This document shows, one piece after another, positions 8,617 to 18,159 of a DNA stretch of 64,000 nucleotides (its first letter is position 1; every line of letters starts with the position of its first letter). The DNA lies in the NCBI GenBank assembly GCA_964473105.1, contig CAYYNQ010000042.1, positions 1 to 64,000 on the forward strand, in the 5' to 3' direction. The translations under genes were made by a program, and so were the position numbers. The notes beneath the pieces were generated by a model, which did not search any database, had not been told where the DNA came from, and was given only the letters and a program-made list of their open reading frames with translations. Source of the stretch: CAYYNQ01 sp964473105. Its GTDB lineage: Bacteria > Sumerlaeota > Sumerlaeia > MVZB01.

Positions 8617-9747
8617 ATGATAGACCACAACAGAGAATTTCCGCCGGATCCCAATCGTCCGGATCCGAATAAACTGGTTGTCATCCCACCGCTCAGGAAC
8701 CTGGATGCACCCACGCCGAAACCTGGTTTCGCAACAAGGGTTCTAACACGACAGTTGCGTAGCCTGTTGGGCCTATGGGGCCTTGAATTACCGGAAACAA
8801 TCCGCGAAAAGATCTTCATTTTTCCATTGACCGTCTGCTTTATCATCACCGAACTCCTTGCAGTCAACCTGACGATGGTTGACCCGGTGTCCGCGATTTT
8901 GGGTTCAGTTCTCGCCCTCGGAATTTCCTGGTATGGTTCACTCCGGGTGGGCATGCGATGGTTTAGTCTTGTTCTTGTCCCAACCATGGTTTTGGCATGC
9001 TTGTTCTTTTCACCCTGGGGGGCCATCTGGGTTACGGCTTCTTCCCTAGGCGGTGCGTTCGGGGCGAAACTGTCACTTGTGAACCTCGAAGAGGACGACC
9101 TGATGTTGATCCCCCCGGCTTCCATATTAGCGGTTTTTGCACTTCTCCTTTGTATCTCGACCGGGTTCAGTCCCAGCTCCCAAATTGACCGCTACGGACA
9201 TGTGATTCACAATATGATGAGTATCGGTCTCGAGGAGCTGGAAAACAGCTGGGGCGTGAAGAAAAACTCGCTGGAGCAGGTCACGACACGGGAATTGATC
9301 GTATCAGGGGTCGGTATCTGGTGTTTTGGATGCTGGTTTGCGGGTCGGCTGTCACGCCAGGCGGCCGCACGACGGTCGGCTGGAAAATCGGCTCTGATCT
9401 TGTTCAGGGTCCAGCCCCGCTATATTTTTCTCTTGATCCTCGCCCTGATTTCAGAGATTAGTAGACACTTTGTTGCTTGGCCGGTCATTGGTCATATAGG
9501 CCTGTCGGTTCTGGTGATCTTAGGAATGGCTTTCTTTTTTCAGGGACTCGGGCTGATTCTGTTTTTCAGCATCCTGCAGCGAACCGTGGGAAATCTTGGA
9601 CGATCCGTACTGATCCTGTTCCTCGGCTTGGTGTCGATCCTTTTGAGCGGGGGATGGATTGTAGTGCTGGCAGGCCTGATTGACCACTGGTTCGATTTCC
9701 GGAAAGTCCTCCAAATCCGAAAGCACCTAGATGAACAGAAATTATAG
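8617..9747 (+). CDS. DUF2232 (YybS-like) polytopic membrane protein
   Basis: 376 residues with a hydrophilic, proline-rich first 50 residues, then about eight hydrophobic segments between 60 and 365. The end (GLIDHWFDFRK) is the typical close of DUF2232/YybS proteins. In many bacteria DUF2232 sits directly before rplI in the rpsF-rpsR-rplI cluster, and it does so here, which supports the call. Function in the family is not established. The start is four bases after the phosphatase stop, so translation may be coupled. rpsF and rpsR, the usual neighbours, are absent from this spot. Confidence 0.72.
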   Translation: MIDHNREFPPDPNRPDPNKLVVIPPLRNLDAPTPKPGFATRVLTRQLRSLLGLWGLELPETIREKIFIFPLTVCFIITELLAVNLTMVDPVSAILGSVLALGISWYGSLRVGMRWFSLVLVPTMVLACLFFSPWGAIWVTASSLGGAFGAKLSLVNLEEDDLMLIPPASILAVFALLLCISTGFSPSSQIDRYGHVIHNMMSIGLEELENSWGVKKNSLEQVTTRELIVSGVGIWCFGCWFAGRLSRQAAARRSAGKSALILFRVQPRYIFLLILALISEISRHFVAWPVIGHIGLSVLVILGMAFFFQGLGLILFFSILQRTVGNLGRSVLILFLGLVSILLSGGWIVVLAGLIDHWFDFRKVLQIRKHLDEQKL

Positions 9748-9782
9748 CCTGTTCCAAATCATGTTGTCGGGGGTTCTAAACA

Positions 9783-10340
9783 ATGCAGGTCATCCTCTTT
9801 AAAAATGTGGACAAGTTGGGCATGCAGGGTGACGTTGTTAATGTCGCCAATGGTTATTACCGAAACTACCTCGGGCCTTGTGGGGTGGCTGTCGAAGCCA
9901 CGAAGCATAATCTCAAGCGGCTCGAAGCCAAGCGTGCCAAGCTTCAGGCAGAGGCAGAGAAACAGGTCCAAGAGGCACAGTCCTTCGCCGAACGCCTTAT
10001 CGAGGCACAGCTCCGGTTTGTCATGAAGTCACCCGATGGAAAAAAACTATTCGGTTCAGTGCACGACCATGAGATTGCCGACCAGTTGATCGAACAGGGA
10101 TTCAACATTGAGAAACGCCAAGTTCAACATGAACCGATCAAGGAAACAGGAACCCACAAGGTCAAGGTCAAACTGGTTGGCCAGGTTGAAGCCATTGTTG
10201 ATGTGGTCATTGAAGCCGAGGAGATGGATTTGCCAGACACGGACGATCTGGTGACCGCTGAAGGCAGCACGGATCCCAAAGAAAGCCCGGCAACGAAAAC
10301 GGGGGATGGTAGCGAAGAAGAGCCGGGAACAAACTCTTGA
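9783..10340 (+). CDS. rplI: 50S ribosomal protein bL9 with acidic C-terminal extension
   Basis: 185 residues. The N-terminal RNA-binding domain is unmistakable (MQVILFKNVDKLG, then GYYRNYLGP at about 23-31). A long connecting helix (about 40-75) and the C-terminal domain follow (KKLFGSVHDHEIAD). bL9 binds 23S rRNA at the base of the L1 stalk and helps keep reading frame. The family is usually near 150 residues; here about 35 extra residues rich in Glu, Asp, Ser and Thr follow the C-terminal domain. A GGGGG site lies about 12 bases upstream of the ATG. It is the last gene of the run, convergent with the PQQ propeller gene. Confidence 0.97.
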   Translation: MQVILFKNVDKLGMQGDVVNVANGYYRNYLGPCGVAVEATKHNLKRLEAKRAKLQAEAEKQVQEAQSFAERLIEAQLRFVMKSPDGKKLFGSVHDHEIADQLIEQGFNIEKRQVQHEPIKETGTHKVKVKLVGQVEAIVDVVIEAEEMDLPDTDDLVTAEGSTDPKESPATKTGDGSEEEPGTNS

Positions 10341-10457
10341 GCGGGGGATTCATGATAATCGCCCAATGGGGCAATATCCGGCTCGGTTGATAAATCCCGA
10401 TCCGAAAAAATCAGTTTACTGCTCGGTTCTCATCAGGAAAAGGCCCGTAGTGTGCAC

Positions 10458-11738
10458 TTAAGGGTTCGTGACGGATGCTGCAACCACCGGTTTTCCAAGT
10501 TCCCTAGCCACAATATACCGTCGGTTACGCGCATACATCCGGGTTCCCTGAATGGTCGGGATGGTCCAGGCATCGTTCTCGAACAGTTGGAACTTCGAAA
10601 TGACCCCAAGATCGGAACCTTCCGGCCGAATCAGATGCAGCACGCCCTTGTTATTAAGCAAAATCCCCAGTTCACCTGCAATCACGAGGTTGGCATGATC
10701 CAAGTTCCGCACGGCAAGGCCCCGTTCACCTGTCTTCCAGTTGAGTGAGTAATAGATTTCCTTGCCTCCATAGACATAGTCACCGAAAGCCACGGCATTG
10801 CCGTAGAAGAACCAGACCTTCTGGTTATCCCACTTTTTGACGGGCTGAATTGTGTCCCCCTGACCCGTAAGCCCTATCAATTCAACGCCGGTGATCCCTT
10901 GGCCGGATATCATGAAATGTCCGCCATCCAAGCCAACAGGTGTCGGAACATTCGGATACTGGCCTTTTTTATGTTCATATTTCCAGACCCGCTTTCCTGT
11001 CTTGGGATCGATTCCGTCAACACGATCCCGGCTGTGATGGACCAGATAATCCCGCCTTTGGTACTTAAGAACGAATGGAGATGCATAACTAAAAGATGCC
11101 GGAGGCGATTTCCAGACAACATCCCCCGAAATAGAGTCAAATGCAACCAACCCGCATTGTTTCCCGCTGGCCGGGATGACAATCAAATCGCCATAAGCCA
11201 GCGGACCCGCGACAAATCCGAATATGGACTCGTCGGCATCAAAATCATCCACCAGATTCCTACCCCAAAGCAATTTACCCGTTACTCGATCGAGGCAATG
11301 AAACTGCCCTGCAAAGCCCAGCGTGTAGACCCGGTCTTTCAGAACCAGTGGCGTGGAGTGAGGACCCGGGTCTTCCTTGTAAAACTCTTGTCCCTCAAGC
11401 TTCAGGGAAATATATCCAAATTCCCAAATCGTTTCACCATCGCCGGCTCTGAGACTGACGACGGTTTCCGTATCCACCGGTTTCCCTTCACTGTCCAATT
11501 TTCGGAACATTGTATAAAGATAACCACCCTTTACAGCGATGGCTGAATTACCGGCACCCAGTTCACGCTTCCAGACCTCGGGGGGGCCATTCTCCGGCCA
11601 ACTCTCAGCAAGCCCGTCGTTTTGAATATTAAAATCCCGGTTCGGACCCGCCCACTGGTACCAATCACCCGCCGCTGAAACATCTGTGGCCCCGACAACA
11701 ATCAAAATCAACCCGAAAAGCAAATGACAATTCCTCAT
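10458..11738 (-). CDS. Secreted PQQ-type beta-propeller repeat protein
   Basis: 426 residues with an N-terminal signal peptide (hydrophobic about 5-18, cleavage near SAAG). The mature part opens with WYQWAGPNRDF, typical of PQQ-like propellers. It then repeats blades with the pattern of a Gly-rich turn, a Tyr-Thr strand and a W at the blade edge (for example DRVTGKLLWGRNLV and DPKTGKRVWKYEH). Such proteins are periplasmic scaffolds, with BamB and quinoprotein dehydrogenases as relatives. Residues binding PQQ could not be verified, so enzymatic activity is not claimed. It is convergent with rplI and stands alone. Confidence 0.8.
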   Translation of the reverse strand: MRNCHLLFGLILIVVGATDVSAAGDWYQWAGPNRDFNIQNDGLAESWPENGPPEVWKRELGAGNSAIAVKGGYLYTMFRKLDSEGKPVDTETVVSLRAGDGETIWEFGYISLKLEGQEFYKEDPGPHSTPLVLKDRVYTLGFAGQFHCLDRVTGKLLWGRNLVDDFDADESIFGFVAGPLAYGDLIVIPASGKQCGLVAFDSISGDVVWKSPPASFSYASPFVLKYQRRDYLVHHSRDRVDGIDPKTGKRVWKYEHKKGQYPNVPTPVGLDGGHFMISGQGITGVELIGLTGQGDTIQPVKKWDNQKVWFFYGNAVAFGDYVYGGKEIYYSLNWKTGERGLAVRNLDHANLVIAGELGILLNNKGVLHLIRPEGSDLGVISKFQLFENDAWTIPTIQGTRMYARNRRYIVARELGKPVVAASVTNP

Positions 11739-11884
11739 TTTATCGAACCTTCTTGTTTAGATTTAAAACTGGTCTTAGCGGAAAATGAAGACCTTACAAG
11801 GATTCACCAAATGTCTCCGCATCGACTGCCCCGATCATAATGAAAGCTAATCCATCAATACAACAACTTGCTAAATCTGCTCCG

Positions 11885-14320
11885 TTACCGGCTTGGCCGG
11901 ATTGAGGCTCGGGGTTGGCTGTTGCCGGGACGTTTTCGACGTGCGGCTGGCTTCTTCTTCCTGGAAGTGGATGCCGAACTCTTACTGGGCTTCTTTGGTT
12001 TTTTTTCTGGAACAAACGCCAAGCTTATAACCTCATCAACCGACGAAACCGGATGAAAAATCAGAACCTTGCGGATTTCTTCCGCAATCTCCTCCAACTC
12101 ACCCACATTTTCCCGTGGGATGATAATCTGCCGAACCTTGTGGCGGTGTGCAGCGATCACCTTTTCCTTGAGCCCGCCAATCTTAAGGACCTGCCCGCGC
12201 AACGTGATCTCGCCTGTCATGGCAAGCTCCTGACGAACCGGGCGGCCTGTCAGCGCAGAAAGCATCGAGGTGATCAATGTCACACCAGCTGAAGGCCCGT
12301 CTTTCGGGATGCCCCCTTCGGGCAAATGGACATGAATATCGAGATCCTTGTAGAACTCTTCGTCCAAGCCAAACTCCTTGTAACGACTGCGAATGTAACT
12401 GAGAGCTGCCTTTGCAGATTCCTGCATGACTTCCCCCAAAAGCCCTGTAAGCTGGATTTCACCTTTGCCCGGCATGACCGTTGTTTCAGTTGGTAGAATC
12501 TCACCACCAACTTCCGTCCAGGCCAGACCGGTTGCGACGCCCACCTCGGCCTTACCATGAATCTGCAATTCGTTATGCCGTTCGGGACCAAGGTGTTCCC
12601 TGACAAATTCCCGGTTGATCCGGTATTTTTCCTGTGACTTCCCTGCTTCAACAATCAGTTTCGCAATCTTCCTGCAAAGCGTTGTAATTTCGCGGTCCAA
12701 GTTTCGTACACCCGCCTCGCGGGTATAACGCTGGATCAGGTAGTCAATCGCTGCCATTTCAAAAGAGGCCTGCTTTCTTTTGAGGCCATGTGCCTTGAGA
12801 CGACGAGGAACCAGAAATCCTCTTGCGATTTTACGTTTCTCATCCTCTGTGTAACCCGGTAGCCGGATCAATTCCATCCTGTCCAGCAAAGGCTCGGGAA
12901 TCCCGTCGACCGTATTCGCTGTCGTGATGAACATCACCCCCGACAGATCAAAATCAATTTCCAGATAATGATCGTTGAATTCCCTGTTGATCTCTGGGTC
13001 CAGCACCTCAAGCAGCGCAGCAGCTGGATCCCCCCTGAAGTCTGAAGCCATCTTGTCGATCTCATCTAGTAACATAACCGGATTCATCGACCCGGCCTTT
13101 TTCATCTGCTGAATGATCTTCCCGGGCATCGAACCAATGTATGTACGCCTGTGTCCCCGGATCTCGGCCTCATCCCTGACGCCACCCAGGCTGATTCTGA
13201 CAAACTTGCGCTTGAGGGTGCGGGCTATGGATTTGCCCAGACTGGTTTTTCCAACACCGGGTGGACCCACCAGACAGAGAATCTGTCCCTCATATTTATC
13301 AACCAGTTTCAGGACAGCCAGGTATTCAACAATCCGTTGTTTGACCTTGCGTAGACCGTAATGGTCTGTATCCAGGATTTTCTGGGCCCGCTGAAGATCC
13401 GGCTGGTCCTTTGTGTGGGTCTCCCAAGGCAGGTCCAGAAGCCACTCGATATAAGTCCTACTGACCGTCGCCTCAGGACTCATGCCGGGCATACGGCTTA
13501 ACCGCTGCAGTTCGCGTGTGGCCTTGGTTGTAGCCTCTTCGCTCATGTTTCCCTTAGTAATACGCTGCTCGAGTTCCTCGATTTCAAGGTCCTCTTCACT
13601 GTTCATGCCTAGTTCTTTTTCGATCACCTTGAGCTGTTCGTTCAGAAAATATTCCTTCTGTGTCTTCCCAATCTTCCCCTTGACTTGAGTCATGATTTTG
13701 TTTTCCAACTCGAGAAGCTCATTTTCCTCACCTAGCATCTCGGAGAGGATCTTCAGCTTGTCGGACACACTGCGTGCCTCGAGAACCCGCTGTTTGTCGG
13801 CCGTCTTGAAGTGACAATAATTGGCGATCGCATTTGCCAGTTGCAGTGGTTCGTCAATGCTGCTGATCGACATCGCTAAATCATCGGGAATCTTGTCTGA
13901 AAACTGGGAATAGGCTTCAAATTGGTTCTCGATGGTTCGGCGCATCGCCTGGGTGCGTTTATTATTGTCATTAACGTGTTCAAAGGGACTGACTTCACCT
14001 ACCAGGTATTCCTGCGTGGTGTCAAACTGGATGACCTGACCGACTTCGCTGCCCTCCACCAGAATTTTTGCTGAACCATCAGGAAGCCTCAGCACCTGGA
14101 TCACCTCGGCACATGTACCAACTTCGTAAAGATCCTCCGGACCCGGGTGTTCATTCTCGAGGTTCTGCTGGCTGAGTAGAAAAATCTGCTTGTCCCGGTT
14201 CAGCGCTGCATCAAGCGCCAGCAGGGACTTGTGCCTGACAATGAACAGGGGAGTGATACTGTTCGGAAAAACAACAATTTCTTTTAGCGGTATGATTGGG
14301 AGCTGCTTTGTATCAGTCAT
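11885..14320 (-). CDS. lon: Lon ATP-dependent protease
   Basis: About 811 residues from the ATG at 14320 (MTDTKQLPIIPLKEIVVFPN). The frame is open 13 codons further up, but a GGGAA site favours this ATG. The N-terminal substrate domain is followed by the AAA+ module with Walker A GPPGVGKT and Walker B VMLLDEIDKM. The C-terminal serine-lysine protease has the catalytic Ser in KDGPSAGVTL and the Lys about 43 residues later. Lon degrades misfolded and regulatory proteins in the cytosol. The last 35 or so residues are strikingly Lys/Arg/Ser/Pro-rich, an extension not present in the E. coli enzyme. No CIRCE element was seen upstream. Confidence 0.97.
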   Translation of the reverse strand: MTDTKQLPIIPLKEIVVFPNSITPLFIVRHKSLLALDAALNRDKQIFLLSQQNLENEHPGPEDLYEVGTCAEVIQVLRLPDGSAKILVEGSEVGQVIQFDTTQEYLVGEVSPFEHVNDNNKRTQAMRRTIENQFEAYSQFSDKIPDDLAMSISSIDEPLQLANAIANYCHFKTADKQRVLEARSVSDKLKILSEMLGEENELLELENKIMTQVKGKIGKTQKEYFLNEQLKVIEKELGMNSEEDLEIEELEQRITKGNMSEEATTKATRELQRLSRMPGMSPEATVSRTYIEWLLDLPWETHTKDQPDLQRAQKILDTDHYGLRKVKQRIVEYLAVLKLVDKYEGQILCLVGPPGVGKTSLGKSIARTLKRKFVRISLGGVRDEAEIRGHRRTYIGSMPGKIIQQMKKAGSMNPVMLLDEIDKMASDFRGDPAAALLEVLDPEINREFNDHYLEIDFDLSGVMFITTANTVDGIPEPLLDRMELIRLPGYTEDEKRKIARGFLVPRRLKAHGLKRKQASFEMAAIDYLIQRYTREAGVRNLDREITTLCRKIAKLIVEAGKSQEKYRINREFVREHLGPERHNELQIHGKAEVGVATGLAWTEVGGEILPTETTVMPGKGEIQLTGLLGEVMQESAKAALSYIRSRYKEFGLDEEFYKDLDIHVHLPEGGIPKDGPSAGVTLITSMLSALTGRPVRQELAMTGEITLRGQVLKIGGLKEKVIAAHRHKVRQIIIPRENVGELEEIAEEIRKVLIFHPVSSVDEVISLAFVPEKKPKKPSKSSASTSRKKKPAARRKRPGNSQPRASIRPSR

Positions 14321-14489
14321 ATGGATTTCCCGGGACCTCTGGTCTGGAATGGCTGTCAATCGTTTCTTGATGCATTATTTGTCAGCAGGCCAAGATTCCC
14401 GCACAATGCCTCAGCGCCGTATCGTCCTTCAGCACCCGATCAGATGCAAGCCTAATTTACGTATCGGGCTCTGCCCTGATGGAAACCCT

Positions 14490-15641
14490 TTATACCGGCC
14501 CAATGCCCCCCTGATCATCATGCACGTGCTTATCAAAAACCGCTGCCAGTCGATTACGCAGGGACAGAAGTTTCCCGCCTCGAACGGCCTCACGGATGTT
14601 ATCCATCAGGCGCTGGAAGAAGACCAGATTATGCCCGGTCAATAGCCGGGCACTTAATATTTCATTACACTGGAACAAGTGGCGCAGGTAAGCCCGACTG
14701 TAATGCCTGCAGGCGTCACATGGACAATCTTCCTCCAGGGCGGAGGAATCATCCGCAAAACCGGCTTGCTTGACGCTAGCAACGCCATTGAACGTGTATA
14801 CCCTGCCGTTTCGGGCATTACGGGTCGGGATGACACAATCGAACATGTCAACACCCCGGATCACCATGTCCACCAGATTCAGTGGCAGACCGACCCCCAT
14901 TGCATAAATCGGACGATCTGCCGGCAGTTCCGAAACAGAAGCTTCCAACATCCCCATCATCTCCGATTCCGGTTCGCCGACCGACAGCCCGCCCACGGCG
15001 TAACCCGGCAGATCAAGTTCCGCCGTTCGACGTGCGCTTTCTTTTCGAATCACGGCGTCAAAGTGGCCCTGCACGATCCCAAAGAGGTGCCCTGCACCAG
15101 CCAAGGTTGCATGTTCAGCCCGACACCGTTCCAGCCAACGTAGGGTCATTTCCATGGAAGACCGGACGGTTTCCGGCCCGGCCTCATATGGTAGGCACTC
15201 ATCGAGAGCCATGATGATATCCGAACCCAAGCGTTGCTGGATACGGATCGATTCCTCGGGGGTCATCCACATTTTCGCCCCGTCATGGGGAGAGCGGAAC
15301 TTGACCCCCGCCTCGCTGACATGACGAATATCTGCTAGGGAATATATCTGGAACCCACCGCTGTCGGTCAGGATTGCATGCGGCCAGTTCATAAACCGGT
15401 GCAGACCGCCGAGCCGTTCAATCCGCTCGCTTCCCGGTCTTATATGTAGATGAAACGTGTTCCCCAAAATCAGGCGATAACCAATCGCTTCAACTTCTTC
15501 AGGTTTCATGGCCTTGATGGTTCCTTGAGTGCCAACCGGCATGAAAACGGGCGTTTCAACCCGGATACCGCGCAGGTTCAGGATACCTGTTCGGGCAGCT
15601 GTTTCCCGGTCACGATGGGTTATTTCAAAAAGTCCCTGCAT
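14490..15641 (-). CDS. tgt: tRNA-guanine transglycosylase (queuine/preQ1 tRNA-ribosyltransferase)
   Basis: About 383 residues from the ATG at 15641 (MQGLFEITHRD); the frame is open further up but inside the previous gene. The substrate-pocket segment DSGGFQIYSLA, the DECLPYEA stretch and GGLSVGEPE are visible. The structural zinc site is CPCDACRHYSRAYLRHL with a later His. The enzyme exchanges guanine 34 of His, Asp, Asn and Tyr tRNAs for preQ1. The start lies one base after the YfhO-like stop (TGAAATG), so translation is likely coupled. queG, a later enzyme of the pathway, is at 49.6 kb. Confidence 0.96.
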   Translation of the reverse strand: MQGLFEITHRDRETAARTGILNLRGIRVETPVFMPVGTQGTIKAMKPEEVEAIGYRLILGNTFHLHIRPGSERIERLGGLHRFMNWPHAILTDSGGFQIYSLADIRHVSEAGVKFRSPHDGAKMWMTPEESIRIQQRLGSDIIMALDECLPYEAGPETVRSSMEMTLRWLERCRAEHATLAGAGHLFGIVQGHFDAVIRKESARRTAELDLPGYAVGGLSVGEPESEMMGMLEASVSELPADRPIYAMGVGLPLNLVDMVIRGVDMFDCVIPTRNARNGRVYTFNGVASVKQAGFADDSSALEEDCPCDACRHYSRAYLRHLFQCNEILSARLLTGHNLVFFQRLMDNIREAVRGGKLLSLRNRLAAVFDKHVHDDQGGIGPV

Positions 15642-15642
15642 T

Positions 15643-18159
15643 TCACAGTCTCCAGTAGGCGGGAATTGTACGAGTAGGGACTTGCTTCCCACGTCCCGAT
15701 TTACGCGGGCTCCCGATAACCAAAAAAGTCAGGAAGCCTAAGCTCAGACATGTCAGGTAGAGACCCAGTCGCTGGCTAACAGGATCATACGTTAATTCAA
15801 CCCGGCTTGAACCCGGTTCTACCGGGAATGCCAAGAAATATCCATCAAGCCTTGTCAACATAGCACTTGTATCATGGCCCTCCATCCTCATACGCCAGCC
15901 TGGAACAGCGGGTTCACTGATGATGACCATCCCCCGACTCCGTGTTTTAAGGTCAAGACGGATTTCACCGGGCGCCACGGAATCAACCCGATATTTGAGC
16001 TGCATATCCGGGAATTCCCCACCCATCCCCAGAAATTCATCCCCCGCATCGCCGATCATTGCGAGGGACGAATAATAGGGATCAAATGTCTTGTCTTTCA
16101 TAATCCGAATCACCGAGTCCATGTTGCGCACAACAGAAATATGCCGGACCGGCCTGACGTATTCCTGACCCCGATGATGATATAGGGTATGAGAACCCGT
16201 ATCCATTATGGGCGCATAACCATCGGGCACATCTCGCTGCCCGCTTGGTATGACCAGATAGTTCACGCCGAACAACCGAAGGAAGACAGGGTGTAGATAG
16301 CCAAGCTCCTGATAAAGCCTGAAATAGTCTCCATAGACAACGGGGTGGTATCCATGAACTGAACTGATCAGACGCCGTTCATCAAAATTAGTCAATGTCA
16401 GCGGTCGGTTGCTTAGAACTGAATCCGTCTGCAGCACACGAACGGGTCCGATCTCCCTGTCCCAGATATCCTCCGCCCAATGACGCTCAAGAAACCTGTG
16501 ATAGGGTTCCATCCTTACTGTATTCCAGAATACATGATGATTCCCCAACAAATCCCAGGACGTGAAAAAAATGAGCAAACCGAGACAGGCGGTTCTGACG
16601 ATCAGCGCAGTCCTTTGCCTGCCACGCATGGAACAAACTAGCACGGCCAACACCAGCATGACCCCAGCCAAACTCAGGCCCAGGTGTCGCAACGCATGAT
16701 AAAGGAACAGCCCCCGCGTCGCGGAATCGGCAGTTTCAGGAATTGAGACCGAACCCGGATATCCTGGAAGGGCAAACCCCCAATAGACATCCAATGTGAT
16801 TATCAAAAATACAGACAGTAGCAGGATAACCGACAGGGTTTGGCCTGCATGTTTCCTTTCCCACTTCCGTTCCCGTTCCTGCTTCCTCATAAGCCAGTCC
16901 AGCCCGAGTGTCGATGCCATGACAAAGCCGAAAGCGAGAAGTGCGGCTGAGGTCCAAGGTGAACGAAAATGCGCAATCCCCGGCATATACTCATAAAGGA
17001 TACGGTAAAGTCCGGGCAGGTTCCTCCCCAGACTCACGGCCAAGCCGGCCAAGCCGAGTGTGGTGTAGCCAATTACCTTGAAGCGCACACGCCAACGCGG
17101 CCCTAACAGGCCGATAATGATGAAAAGCAACACGGTGGCGCCGACATAATCGCTGACAATCCTTTCGGTGGCGCTGTCGGAGTTTCTGTCGCCGGCAGGC
17201 AGATAAGCACCCCGCCCGTGGAGCATCGAGTCCCCCCGCAGCCGGGGCAGAACGCATTCAAGTAATTCGTCACGAACAAGCGAACCGCTCGTTGCATCGT
17301 CCCACGAAAGACTTACGCTGCGGTTCGAAAGTTCTGCAAACTCGACCGTCGGCAACAAAAATACTGCCGCCAATCCAAATGCCATCACACTCGCGAACAG
17401 GTATCGTAGAACTGGATGTAACAGGCTGCGCCAAAGAGATCCCCCCGGCTTAACATGATGCCGAGCATGAATCCCTATCGATGCAGCACCTTCCAAGAAA
17501 CCGCCGATCAATGATAAGTAAACAATCTGCAGGTGGCCGGCGGTAATTTGCATCGTCAAACCAGTGGCCAAAGGCAGCCAGCTACGACGTTCCCTGACGC
17601 TGGTCCTCATGATATGTCCTGCACCCCATACAACAAGCGGACGCCATGCAAGCGCCTGGAGTTTTTGCAGGTGACCGGGACCCATCAGTGATGCCAGGTG
17701 GCTTCCGAAACCCCAGGTAAGGCCAGCCATCCCGGCGGCAAATGGATGAATCTTCCGGCGCTTGCATGTCCAAGCCATGACAAGACCAGCGAGGACCAAG
17801 TGCAGCGGATACTGAACATTAAACGCTATGGGCGTGGATAAAAAGCCACCGATCCAGTTGGCCGGATAAAAGACCATGAATGTTTGCGAGGCTATGAATG
17901 CCTCGCCACCAAACCAGCTGGGATTCCAGAGTGGAATCCTTCCCGAACGGTGAATCTCGTTCCACCCCCACATCCAGGCCGGATAATCGTGTGTCAGGGT
18001 GTCATGTCCGGCGAAAACCCCCTGTGTCAAGGCAGTCAAACCCTGAATACCCCCGACGGGATTTTGGGAATGGGTGAGGAAAACAAGAACTAGTGCGGTT
18101 GCAATATAGGCAATCGCCCAGAAGGTCCAAAACTGTATGCCCGGACTTCGGGATATCAT
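15643..18159 (-). CDS. YfhO-like polytopic membrane protein
   Basis: 838 residues from the ATG at 18159, which overlaps the previous gene's stop as ATGA. About a dozen hydrophobic segments fill residues 10 to 510. A large soluble domain follows at about 530-800, then a last membrane segment near 810. The early loop (GHDTLTHDYPAWMWGWNEI, then GRIPLWNP and FYPANWIG) matches the YfhO family, which resembles GT-C glycosyltransferases with a catalytic acidic motif in the first loop. Transfer of a sugar to envelope polymers from a lipid carrier is the family expectation, not shown here. It lies between a glycoside-hydrolase-like gene and tgt, and both junctions look translationally coupled. Confidence 0.78.
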   Translation of the reverse strand: MISRSPGIQFWTFWAIAYIATALVLVFLTHSQNPVGGIQGLTALTQGVFAGHDTLTHDYPAWMWGWNEIHRSGRIPLWNPSWFGGEAFIASQTFMVFYPANWIGGFLSTPIAFNVQYPLHLVLAGLVMAWTCKRRKIHPFAAGMAGLTWGFGSHLASLMGPGHLQKLQALAWRPLVVWGAGHIMRTSVRERRSWLPLATGLTMQITAGHLQIVYLSLIGGFLEGAASIGIHARHHVKPGGSLWRSLLHPVLRYLFASVMAFGLAAVFLLPTVEFAELSNRSVSLSWDDATSGSLVRDELLECVLPRLRGDSMLHGRGAYLPAGDRNSDSATERIVSDYVGATVLLFIIIGLLGPRWRVRFKVIGYTTLGLAGLAVSLGRNLPGLYRILYEYMPGIAHFRSPWTSAALLAFGFVMASTLGLDWLMRKQERERKWERKHAGQTLSVILLLSVFLIITLDVYWGFALPGYPGSVSIPETADSATRGLFLYHALRHLGLSLAGVMLVLAVLVCSMRGRQRTALIVRTACLGLLIFFTSWDLLGNHHVFWNTVRMEPYHRFLERHWAEDIWDREIGPVRVLQTDSVLSNRPLTLTNFDERRLISSVHGYHPVVYGDYFRLYQELGYLHPVFLRLFGVNYLVIPSGQRDVPDGYAPIMDTGSHTLYHHRGQEYVRPVRHISVVRNMDSVIRIMKDKTFDPYYSSLAMIGDAGDEFLGMGGEFPDMQLKYRVDSVAPGEIRLDLKTRSRGMVIISEPAVPGWRMRMEGHDTSAMLTRLDGYFLAFPVEPGSSRVELTYDPVSQRLGLYLTCLSLGFLTFLVIGSPRKSGRGKQVPTRTIPAYWRL

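Noticed and set aside
12010..14300. Several plus-strand frames of 60-125 codons across lon
   Set aside because: They lie wholly inside lon in antisense and show no independent motif.
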